From: Budorcas taxicolor
Taxonomy: Eukaryota; Chordata; Mammalia; Artiodactyla; Bovidae
NCBI RefSeq assembly: GCF_023091745.1
Contig: NC_068926.1
Coordinates: 65,098,001-65,162,000, forward strand
Reading direction: 5' to 3'
Length of the DNA: 64,000 nucleotides
Below, in pieces: positions 43,191 through 52,799 of this stretch (its first letter is position 1; each line of letters begins with the position of its first letter). The position numbers and the translations under genes are program-made. The notes beneath the pieces were generated by a model that made no database searches, was not told the DNA's origin, and was given only the letters and a program-made list of their open reading frames with translations.

Positions 43191-43894
43191 TGATATAAAG
43201 ACTGCATTATGTATCACCAAAATACAAAGTAAGTCCCCATAGTTGTGCAGAATCTTGTTCACTCACTTTAAAGGACCAAAACTAGGGCAATGAAACTCCA
43301 GAGGAATCCTACGAGTTAATATTTGACATACTATGACATATTGAAATATTCATGAAGATTTCCATGTTTACTTTTTTAAAAAAGTCACCTAAAGTTTAAT
43401 AAAACATTCAAAAGTGTCAGAAAAAAATCATAACTCAGGGAGAAGGTAACACAGGGAGGTTATCAAATTGAAAATAAATGTAAACGTTTTGATTACATGA
43501 ATCTACACCATGAATATGAAATTGGACCCAAATTTATTATTCATGTCCAAAATAACATCAAATTAAAACAGCTCAGTTAACAACACCTCTTTGGAAAGCA
43601 CTAATTTTTGAAAAAAACAAAATAACAAGAAATAAATGTTTTGCAGTCATGAATCATCCCAATTTCTAGATTGAAAATTAAAAACTCAAGATTCCATGTC
43701 ATAGGCATTGGAATGCTTCTCCTCCTCCCGGCAGGAGTGGATTCCAGGAAGTGACAGATGCGTAAAACTCATAAGAATCCAAAAGTATTTTTAAAAGGCT
43801 ACTGTCCTTGTTGACCCTGAATATAATTCTGAACCATATATAACAGACAAATTCAAATCAGCACAACCCGCAGGCAAAGTAACCAATAATCATG
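43191..43894. other. AT-rich, nothing recognised
   Basis: About 700 bp of AT-rich single-copy-looking sequence between two L1 elements. No gene or repeat recognised. Confidence 0.45.
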
Positions 43895-44580
43895 AAAAAT
43901 TCAGAACTCTGTGCAATGATATTTCACTGGTGTGTATCTAAAATTTATAAGGCTTGGAAAGATGCATGCACTGCACTGATTGTAGCAGCATCGTTTATCA
44001 TCGCCAGGATATGCGTGCAGCCCAAGTGTCCATCAACAGATGGATGGATAAAAATGTGGTATGCATGTGCAGTGGAATACTACTAAGCCACAAAAAGAAG
44101 GACATTTTGCCATTTGCAGCAACATGGATGGACTGGGAGGGTATTGTGCCGGGCGAAATCCGTCAGGCAGAGAAAGACAAACATACACAGCAAACAGTTG
44201 GACACAACTGAGCAACTGAACTGAATTGAGTATGATATCACTTAAATTTTGAAATTTTAAAAATACAACAAACTAATGAATATAGCAACAAAAAAAGGAG
44301 AATCATAGATATAGAAAACAAATTGGTGGTTACCAGTGGGGAGAGAGAAGGGGAGAGGGACAAGATAGGGGTAGGGAATAGGTACAAGCTATTATGTATA
44401 AAAATAAGCTACAAGGATATACTGCACAAGATAGGAAATATAGCCAATATTCTAGAGTAACTATAGATGGAGTAAAAACCTTGTAAAAAAAGTTGCGATT
44501 TACTACACTGGACACCGGTCACTTATATAATATTGTACATCAACTATATGTCAAGAAAAAGGTTTTTGAAAAGTTAGAAA
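43895..44580 (+). mobile_element. L1 3' end with a BovB-tail micro-insertion
   Basis: 'ccaagtgtccatcaacagat', 'gcaacatggatggactggga' and 'gtggttaccagtggggagag' run in L1 order. 44,195-44,228 is foreign (BovB/Bov-tA tail). It ends near 'gtacatcaactatatgtcaa'. Confidence 0.85.
44195..44228 (+). mobile_element. 34 bp BovB tail
   Basis: 'agttggacacaactgagcaa' followed by 'ctgaactgaattgag' is the terminal BovB sequence with nothing upstream, inside L1 text. It is either an extreme 5' truncation or a product of repair. Confidence 0.75.
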
Positions 44581-44837
44581 AATAAAATCCATCAGGCTTT
44601 TAATATAAAACTTTCCACAGGCATTCGAAACCCAAAACAAAGACATTCTGCATTTGTCAAAAAGGTGTCTAACTGTCCTTTATACCCGTTTATTTCAACC
44701 CTCAGTTCACAGGACTATCACTTACCACAAAACACTCTCCTCAGCACTTCCAAGGTGCCTGAGGCATCGTGCTTTTAAGGTCCCCGAGGTGTCCTCAGCC
44801 AAAATGTGGCTACTTAAAGTGGTGAAGGAGCAGAGGC

Positions 44838-45543
44838 TTAAACTGGCTTAAAACTCAACATTCAGAAAACTAAGATCATGGCATCTGGTCCCATCACTTC
44901 ATGGCAAATAGATGGAGAAACAGTGGAAACAGTGACAGACTTTATTTTGGGGGGCTTCAAAATCACCACAGTTGGTGACTGCAGCCATGAAATTAAAGAC
45001 GCTTGCTCCTTGGGAGAAAAGTTATGACCAACCTAGACAGCATATTCAAAAGCAGAGACATTACTTTGCCGACTAAGGTCCGTCTAGTCAAGGCTATGGT
45101 TTTTCCTGTGGTCATGTATGGATGTGAGAGTTGGACTGTGAAGAAGGCTGAGCACCGAAGAATTGATGCGTTTGAACTGTGGTGTTGGAGAAGACTCTTG
45201 AGGGTCCCTTGGACTGCAAGGAGATCCAATCAGTCCATTCTGAAGGAGATCAACCCTGGGATTTCTTTGGAAGGAATGATGTTAAAGCTGAAGCTCCAGT
45301 ACTTTGGACACCTCATGCGAGGAGTTGACTCATTGGAAAAGACTCTGATGCTGGGAGAGATTGGGGGCAGGAGGAGAAGGGGATGACAGAGGATGAGATG
45401 GCTGGATGGCATCACGGACTCGATGGACATGAGTCTGAGTGAACTCCAGGAGATGGTGATGGACAGGGAGGCCTGGCGTGCTGCGATTCATGGGGTTGCA
45501 AAGAGTTGGACACGACTGAGTGACTAAACTGAACTGAACTGAA
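44838..45543 (+). mobile_element. BovB LINE 3' part
   Basis: ~0.7 kb copy with the longest readable BovB C-terminal frame in the window (45,003-45,386; VMYGCESWTVKKAEHRRIDA, LEKTLMLGEIGGRRRRG). It ends in (ctgaa)n. Confidence 0.95.
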
Positions 45544-46335
45544 CCTAGACAGCATATTCGGAGAAGGCAAGGGCACCCCACTCCAGTACTCTTGCCTGGA
45601 AAATCCCATGGACGGAGGAGCCTGGAAGGCTGCAGTCCATGGGGTCGCAAAGAGTTGCACATCACTGAGCGACTTCACTTTCACTTTTCACTTTCATGCA
45701 TTGGAGAAGGAAATGGCAACCCACTCCAGTGTTCTTGCCTGGAGAATCCCAGGGACGGGGGAGCCTGGTGGGCTGCCGTCTATGGGGTCACACAGAGTCG
45801 GACACGACTGAAGAGACTTAGCAGCAGTAGCAGATAGCATATTAAAAAGCAGAGACATTACTTTGCCAACAAAGGTCCGTCTAGTCAAAGCTATGGTTTT
45901 TCCAGTGGTCATGTATGGATGTGAGAGTTGGACAATAAAGAAGGCTGAGCACTGAAGAATTGATGCTTTTCAACTGCACTGTTGGAGAAGACTCTTGAGA
46001 GTCCCTTGGACTGCAAGGAAATCCAACCAGTTAATCTGAAAGGAAATCAGTCCTGGATATTCATAGGAAAGACTGATGCTGAAGCTGAAGCTCCAATACT
46101 TTGGCTACCTGATGTGAAGAACAAACTCATTGGAAAAGACCTTGATGCTGGGAAAGATTGAAGGTGGGAGGAGAAGGGGACGACAGAGGATGAAATGATT
46201 GGACTGCATCACCAACTATGGACATGAGTTTGAGTAAACTCCGGGAGTTGGTAATGGACAGGGAGGCCTGGCGTGTGGCAGTCCATGGGGTCACAAAGAG
46301 TCCGACACAACTGAGCGTCTGTACCGAACTCAGCT
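45544..46335 (+). mobile_element. Second BovB abutting the first, split by Bov-A2
   Basis: Starts immediately behind the tail of the previous BovB with 'cctagacagcatatt'; continues after the Bov-A2 with 'aaaaagcagagacattactt' to 'gacacaactgagcgtctg'. The two BovB copies are thus in head-to-tail contact. Frame broken. Confidence 0.9.
45559..45831 (+). mobile_element. Bov-A2 SINE nested in BovB
   Basis: Full dimer, plus orientation. AGACAGCATATT (45,547-45,558) and AGATAGCATATT (45,832-45,843) form a 12 bp duplication with one mismatch, so both edges are exact. Confidence 0.95.
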
Positions 46336-46610
46336 TCCTCCGGCCTGAGCACCCGGACCAAAAAGCGCGGGCAACGAGGACCACGCCCCCATCAAGGCCC
46401 GCCCCCAACTGGCGCTGTGTCCAACCAGGGCTCCTGGCTGGGGCAAGCCCCGCCCACACCCGGGAGAGAAGCCCAATGTCTCAGCCACTGCCGGCGCCAT
46501 TTTGAGCTTCCCATTGTCACGCTGAGGCACGCAGGTGTGTCAAGTGGGAAGGCGGGGCTGGAGCGGGGGCACAGCACGCTTTCCCCAGCCAGACTGTGCC
46601 ATCTAAAAGT
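46336..46610. promoter_or_regulatory. Small GC-box/YY1 promoter-like patch
   Basis: GC-rich, CpG-containing island between repeats. GC boxes: CCACGCCCCC (46,381), CCCGCCCCC (46,398) and GCCCCGCCCAC (46,448). CCAAT at 46,472, and a YY1 site, GGCGCCATTTTG, at 46,493-46,504, reading right. No TATA box. The combination is typical of TATA-less housekeeping promoters with YY1 near the start site. No downstream gene is seen in the window, so it could drive a non-coding RNA, be a retrocopied 5' end, or be inactive. Confidence 0.45.
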
Positions 46611-46887
46611 AACATTAAGCACTACTTATTTGTGCTGGGCACTATGCTGAGTACTTTCTGTGCATAATCGCCTGAAATCTCCTCAGCCGTCGTGGAACCT
46701 GGAAGGTGAGTCAGTTAGTCCTTTGGATGCATTAACAAATAATAATATGAAATGAATGAGAGACTACACCCCAGTAGAGTAATCTGAGTAGGCAGGAGCC
46801 CTCGTTGAGTAATAGAAGTGGACAGAGCTTGGAGAATATTAAAATTAATCCTACCTGCGTAAACCTGGAGTCTTTACGGCGGTGCAT

Positions 46888-47086
46888 GCTGCATTGCTTC
46901 AGTCGTGACCTCATGGACTAGCCCGCCAGGCTCCTCTGTCCGTGGGATTGATTCCCCAGGCAAGACTACTGAGTGGGTTGCCAAGCCCTCCAGGGAATAT
47001 TCCCGACCCAGGGATCGAACCCTCGCCTCTTATGTCTCCTGCATTGGCAGGTGGGTTCTCTACCATTAGCACCACTTGGGAAGCCC
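46888..47086 (-). mobile_element. Bov-tA SINE
   Basis: Reverse copy: 'gcttcagtcgtgacctcatg' left, 'gacccagggatcgaaccctc' (reversed box B) and 'accacttgggaagccc' right. Confidence 0.9.
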
Positions 47087-47486
47087 TTTACCACGATGGG
47101 GGTGCTTCTTTCTGGAAAATATGGGGCTGGAAAAGTACCTAATGATCCCACTGCGAATGAGGTGCCTCATTTTTTTTTAATGAATAAACTTTATTTTGAG
47201 ATGATTGTCAATTCCCACACGGTTGTGAGAATTAATAGAAAGGGATCCCATGCATCCTTGATCCAATTTCCCTTAATGTTAACATCTTGAGAAACAGTAG
47301 TTTATTTACAATGTCACAACCTGGATATTGACATTGATCCAGTCAAGATAAAGAATTGATCCATGACCACAAGGGTCCATCATATCCATTTTATTCCCAC
47401 ATCATTTCCGTTCTCCATGCAACTTTTCCTTAACCCCTGGGTTACACTCGTTTATTTTCCATCTCTAGTTGCAAGAATGTTGTGTA

Positions 47487-47668
47487 CACTTTACTTCTAG
47501 ATTTAACTATTACATGATGGTTTTTGTTTAAGTTGCTAAGTAATGTCTGACTCTTTTGTGACTCCATAGACTGTAGCCCACCAGGCTCCTCTGTTTTTCT
47601 CTGTTCAGAATCTGTGTATAATTCTATGGTTACTGAATAAAAGTTTTTCAAGTGCATTGCCAAAGAAA
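47487..47668 (+). mobile_element. Processed 3'-UTR retrocopy with 14 bp duplication
   Basis: AAGAATGTTGTGTA is repeated exactly at 47,473-47,486 and 47,669-47,682. The 182 bp between has AATAAA at 47,636-47,641 and an A-rich end after 'agtgcattgcc' about 20 bp later, the layout of a polyadenylated mRNA 3' end copied by L1. A reversed Bov-tA fragment (about 47,530-47,600) was evidently part of that transcript. The source gene is not recognised. Confidence 0.75.
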
Positions 47669-48671
47669 AAGAATGTTGTGTAAATATACCATACAGTCCT
47701 TTTGAGATGTGTGCTTTTCACTCACATAATTCTCTGAAGATTCATCCAGGATGTCAGGTATATAAATAGTCTTTTATGCTGACTACTGTTCCATAGTATG
47801 GATGTTCTCCAGTTAGTTTAGCCTTTCACCCACTGAAGGACATCTCAGTTCTTTCTAGTTTTAGCTATTATGAGTAAAGCTGCTATAAACATCCATGTAC
47901 AAGGTTTCTGTGTAAGCGCAAGTCTTCATGTCTCTGGGGGTGGTGGGTAAGATGCTCAATTGCCAGGGCTTGCTTATTTTACCAATAAGAAGTTGCCAGA
48001 CTGTTTCCTGGATTGGAAATAAAATACACCATCTTATATTCTGCCAGCAATCTATGAATGATTCGCATTCTCTTCCACCTCACAAAAAGTTGGTGTTCTC
48101 ACTACTTTTTTAGCCATTCTGATAAATAATGGTATCTCATTGTGGTTTTCATCCCTGATGGCCAATGAATGTGGAAAACTTTTTTTCTTCTCTGTAAATT
48201 CCTCATTGATGAAATGACTCTTCATGTCATCTACCATCTTTAAAATTGGTTTTTTATTGTTGATTTCTGAGTTATTTTATACACAGATAATGTGTTTGTA
48301 TGATGCTCTTTGAAATCTCCTGAGACTTTATGACCTAAAACATGTAAGATTTTTAAATTAGAAACATCTATGCTTTAAAAGAATCTGTACTTGTCTGTTC
48401 TGCAATGTAATGTTTGCTATGCCTAGAGAATTCTTTATATATTTAGACAGTGTTGCTTTGTTGCATGTTTGTTGCTAAGTTTTCTCTCAATCTACAGTTT
48501 ATTTCTTCCTCTTAACAAGGTCATTCACAGATCAATATATTTTAATTTTGATGAAGTTCAGTTTATCAGTTTTTCCTTTTAAGGATTATGCCTCTGCCTA
48601 TCCTCAGATCTTGATGATTTTCTTCTGTGATTTTTTTCCCCAAAAGTTTTATAGTTTTATATTTAAATCTG

Positions 48672-48774
48672 TGATCTATTTTTTTTAATCTGTGCCATGT
48701 CTTCATTGTGGCATATGGGATCTAGTTCCCTGACCAAGGATTGAACCCAGGCCCCCTGCACAGGGAAGTCCCTA
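48672..48774 (-). mobile_element. Short CHR-type SINE
   Basis: 'tttttttaatctgtgccatg' left, 'ccctgaccaaggattgaacc' (reversed box B) and 'cacagggaagtccct' right. An internal part is deleted. Confidence 0.65.
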
Positions 48775-49420
48775 TAATACATTTTTTATTACTTTTTGTA
48801 TAACATGTGACACTTAGGTTATTATTATTATTATTTTTTGTCTTTTGATGTCCAATTGCTCCAGCATCATTTCTAGAAAAGGAACATCTTTCATCTATTA
48901 ATTGCTTTTGGCCCTTTATCAAAAATCAGCTGGGAATATTGGTATAGATCTATTTCTGAGTTACCTGTCATTTTCCATTAATCTCTGCATCTGTTCTGTC
49001 AATTCCACAAAATCTTGATTACTATACCTATAAAATAAGTTGTGAAGTCAGGTGACTGATTCCTCCAATTTTCTTCTGTAAAAAAATTTTGTTTTAGCAA
49101 TTCCAGTTCCTTTGCTTTTCCATATAAATATTGTAATGATCTAATTTGTAACTATAAAAATCTTCCTGGGTTTTGATAGGAATTACATTAGACCTATAAA
49201 TCAACCACAAGAAATTGATGTTTTACCAGGTTGACTCTTGAAGTGGCATTTGAATTCATGACCACAGTAATACCACTTCATTTGTCTACATCTTTGATTT
49301 CTTTCTGTGTTATGTGGGTTTTCAGCATGCAAGTCCTGAGTATATTTTATTAGAAATACACCTAAGAATTTCTCTTCTTTTCAGCTGTTGTGTTATTTTT
49401 AATTTTGTCCGTATGTTCAT

Positions 49421-49850
49421 TGCTGTTGTTAAAATTAAATACCAAGTGGAGACTGAACTTGAAAATTCTCTTGAGTAGACAAAACCTATTAAGCCACTTA
49501 ACTGAAACTTAGCTTATCCTGCTGTGTAACCAAAACTCAGCTTGGATTGTTTCTTGTAAATGCACCAAAACTCAACTTGGATTGTTTCTTGTAAATGCCT
49601 CTGAAAATCATAAAACAAACTGTCTTTCAAAATTGTAATAAGATAACAACTTTCTAATCCCCTGTCATTAGGAAAAACCCCAATGCTGTAACCAGCCTTT
49701 GTAAAGGATAAACAGCTTCTGTATTTTCGCTGTATAAGCAATTGTAAAAGTGTAACTCAGCTTCATTCCACTGTGAGTCCGCTGTCAACTCACAAGCTGT
49801 TCTTATGTGCCAGATAAACTGATCTCCGCCTCCTAATTACTGCACAGTGA
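49421..49850 (+). mobile_element. ERV solo LTR with duplicated U3 unit
   Basis: ~430 bp inserted in L1, starting 'tgttgttaaaattaaatacc' and ending near 'aattactgca'. A TATA-like 'gctgtataagcaa' lies at ~49,730, with R/U5-like sequence after it. It contains a 35 bp tandem repeat. The family is uncertain, and no duplication was found at the edges. Confidence 0.55.
49529..49598. repeat. 35 bp tandem repeat in LTR U3
   Basis: 49,529-49,563 and 49,564-49,598 are identical except one G/A (CAGCTTGG versus CAACTTGG). The position upstream of the putative TATA suits a duplicated enhancer unit. Confidence 0.95.
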
Positions 49851-50161
49851 TTTTTATTTGTTATTTCTGGATTTTTAATAGTATAATGAAATATAATTGA
49901 TTCCTTTAAGTTTTTGCCATATCTTGCAAACTGCTAAAATCATTTATTCTAGAGTTTTATTTTCTGGGTTGTTGGGGTTTTGTTTGTTTTGTGGGTTTTT
50001 TTATTTTGATTCCTTGGTATTTTCCTCTATAGACAAGTGTTTGGTGAATAAAGCACTTTTATTCTTTTCTGTCATCTGAGAATGTTTCTATTTCCCATCC
50101 ATTCCTAAGGGATATTTTCACAAAATGGAGGATTCTGGGTTGACAGTTCTTATCTTTGAAG

Positions 50162-50533
50162 GTGCTTTTGAACTGTGGTGTTGGAGAAGATTCTTGAGAG
50201 TCCCTTGGACTGCAAGGAGATCCAACCAGTCCATCCTAAAGGAAATCAGTCCTGGGTGTTCATTGGAAGGACTGATGTTGAAGCTGAAATTGCTATATTT
50301 TGGCCACCTGATATGAAGAGCTGACTCATTTGGAAAGACCCTGATGTTGGGAAAGATTGAAGGCAGGAGGAGAAGGGGACGACAGAGGATAAGATGGTTG
50401 GATGCCATCACCAACTCAATGGACAGGAGTCTGAGTGAACACTGGGAGTTGGTGATGGACAGGGAGGCCTGGCGTGCTGCGGTTCATGGGGTCTCAAAGA
50501 GTCGGACACGACTGAGTGACTGAACTGAACTGA
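50162..50533 (+). mobile_element. BovB 3' end
   Basis: From 'gcttttgaactgtggtgttg' to 'gagtgactgaactgaactga'. Opposite orientation to the host L1. Confidence 0.95.
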
Positions 50534-50925
50534 GTACTCAAGAAATGGTGTGCCACTTTCTTCTGGCTTGAATGATTTTTGCTGAGAAATTCTGTTACAC
50601 TTAGATTGTTTTTCACTAATAGCATGTCATTTCTCTTCCACTGCTTTCCAAATTCTTTTCTCTGTCATTGGTTCTTAGAAATCTGACCATACTGTGTCTT
50701 AGTGTGTAGTTCTTAGGTTTGTTCACCTTGAAGTTCACTCGACTTCTTAAATCTATAGGCCTGTGACTTTTGTCAAATTTGAGAACTTTTTGGCCATTAT
50801 TTTTTCAAGTGTTTCATCCCTGCCTTTTTTTTTTTTTTTTTTTTCCTTCTGGGACTCTGGTAATGAGACTGTGTTTATTTTTGTTCAGTCTGCTGTCTTT
50901 CTGTTGTTCAGATGAGATTATTTCT

Positions 50926-50964
50926 GGTGGTATAGCTCAGTGGTAGAGCATTCGACTGTAGACA
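50926..50964 (+). pseudogene. 5' half of a tRNA-Cys-like sequence
   Basis: GGTGGTATAGCTCAGTGGTA continues through 'gagcattcgactgtagac', the acceptor 5' strand, D arm (box A TAGCTCAGTGG) and anticodon arm of tRNA-Cys, with a few changes (about 36 of 40 matches by eye; the anticodon loop reads TGTA instead of TGCA). It stops at the anticodon stem; no T arm or box B follows. It interrupts L1-derived text on both sides. Not transcribable as a tRNA. Confidence 0.75.
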
Positions 50965-51880
50965 GGGTAATTGTTCTGTCTTCAGAGTCATTGATACTTC
51001 CCTGTGTCTCCTATATGCTAGTCTTAAACCTGGCCATTAATTCCTTTTAATATTTCATTATTGTATTTTTCAGTTCTAAACTTTTCATTTGGTTCTTCAT
51101 TATACCTTCTCTTTCTTTGCCAGAATTTTCTATTTTTTTTTCATTGATTTCAAGTATATATGATGGCTGCCTTAAAATCGTTGTCAGATAGTTCAACATC
51201 TCTGTCACATCCGTGTTGGCATCTGCTGATTGTCATTGTTCAGTCCATTTGAGATCATCCTAGTTCTTGATATGATGAGTCATTATCTATTGAAACCTGG
51301 ACATTTTGAGTATTGTGAGACTCGGGATCTTATTTAAATGTTCTGTTTAAGCTGGATTTTATGACCCTGCTCAAGGAGGAGAGGGTCTTGCCTCATGACT
51401 GCCAGGTGAGTGTGAAATCTAGGTCTCCTAGTTGGCCTCCATTAACCCTGAAGGGCTGAGGTTCCCCTCACTGCTGGTCAGGATGGGACAGGAACGTAAA
51501 GTTCCAGCTCCCCACCAGGACTCCAGTGCTACCTTGGTGGGAGGGAGGGGTATGAATGCCTCATTAGTGCTCCCCATTTGACCTCACTGACATCACAGGT
51601 AGGGAGAGTGGCCTCAGTAACACTGAGCGGTGGTCAGAGCCTCCTCTGACATCACCCCAGCAGGGAGAGGGTAGCCACCTCTTGACAGCTGGGTGGGGTT
51701 GGAAGTCCAGGCTCTTTCCAGACTCCACCAGCACTGAGGAGTAGAGGGCTTCCTCATCACCCAGCAGGGATGAAAGTCCTGACTCCCTACTCAGGACACC
51801 CCCATGCCCTTGCCCCGCCAGAGGGGAGTTGGGACACTTCATTACAGCCTGGAGAGAGTGGAAGTTGAGATTATTGAGTT

Positions 51881-52137
51881 GATCTTTGCAGGCATGTGTG
51901 GGTGGCTTATTCAGACTAATTTATCTCTGGTTTCTACTTTGTGCCTGGATCACTGCCCTTGACCCTGAGATACAGATGAGAAGCAGACCAGTCAACTGGC
52001 TTCTTTGAAATGCGGCCAGACATTTTCACTGTCTGAGAACAATGAAGGGGAAGGGTCAGAAGGAACAAACAGGGCTTGCAACCCACAGTAAGCACTATAA
52101 ATTGCTAATCCCTATTAATGTTCACTGATTCCTAAAA
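51881..52137. other. No recognised feature
   Basis: Short single-copy-looking stretch between L1 5' sequence and a BovB fragment. Confidence 0.4.
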
Positions 52138-52500
52138 TGTTGACGTGCACTCTTGCCACCTCCTGCTTGACCACGTCCAGTTGACCTTGATTCATGAACC
52201 TAGCATTCCAGGTTCCTATGCAATATTGTTCTTTACAAGCACTGGACTTCCACACATCCACAACTGAGCGACGTTTCCACTTTAGCCCAGCTTCTTCATT
52301 CTTTATGGAGCTGCTTCTCCGCTCTTCCTCAGTAGCCTATTGAACACCTACCGACCTGGGAGCTCACCTTACAGTGTCGTAACATCTTTTTGCCTTTTCA
52401 GTTTGTTCATGGGATTCTCAAGGCAAGAATACTGAAGTGGTTTTGCCATTCACTTTCTCAAGTGGACCACATTTTGTCAGGCCCTGACTAGCAGGGACAT
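52138..52500 (-). mobile_element. BovB 5'/middle region
   Basis: 'tgattcatgaacctagcatt', 'ttgaacacctaccgacctgg', 'gggattctcaaggcaagaat' and 'ctcaagtggaccacatt' match the reversed BovB region upstream of the reverse transcriptase. The only copy here that is not a 3' end. Confidence 0.65.
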
Positions 52501-52624
52501 GCCCTTCAGCTGCTCCACATAGCCAGACAACACGCCTGGCATCCTGGTTGTCCCACTGCTGGTCCTCGTTAAGCATGTAAACTTAGAACTAAATAAATAA
52601 TACGTGCTGGCAAACCCTGCCGAG

Positions 52625-52795
52625 GATAGCAGCTGTGAACATGAGCTTTGGAATCAGATAGCCCTGGGTGCAAATTCTAGCTCTTCCACTAATTAGCTGT
52701 GTGACCCTGGGTAAGTTATTTAACTTCTCTGAACCTCATCTATAAAAGGAGAATTGTTAATGTAACATGTTTTGGTTTCCAAGTATGAACAAATA
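52625..52795 (+). mobile_element. MIR SINE
   Basis: 'agctttggaatcagatagcc', 'gctgtgtgaccctgggtaag' and 'ctctgaacctcatctataaa' give the MIR order including the core. Ancient mammalian element. Confidence 0.85.
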
Positions 52796-52799
52796 GCTG

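Larger units (their letters stand above)
47160..49420 (-). mobile_element. Old L1 LINE, minus strand
   Basis: Reversed 3' UTR and ORF2: 'ataaactttattttgagatg', 'gctataaacatccatgtaca', 'ggtatctcattgtggttttc' and 'caagtcctgagtatatttta'. Broken frames. Contains a processed-transcript insertion (47,487-47,668) and a SINE (48,672-48,774). Continues at 49,851 after an LTR. Confidence 0.8.
49851..51880 (-). mobile_element. Old L1 LINE, ORF2 to 5' UTR, minus strand
   Basis: Continues the L1 from 47,160. 49,851-50,158 and 50,534-51,300 are reversed L1, including the ORF1-side text 'ttcagttctaaacttttcat'. 51,380-51,880 is a GC-rich block with repeated 'ggaagtccaggctc...' sentences, typical of old L1 5' UTRs. 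Interrupted by a BovB (50,162-50,533) and a tRNA half (50,926-50,964). Confidence 0.65.
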
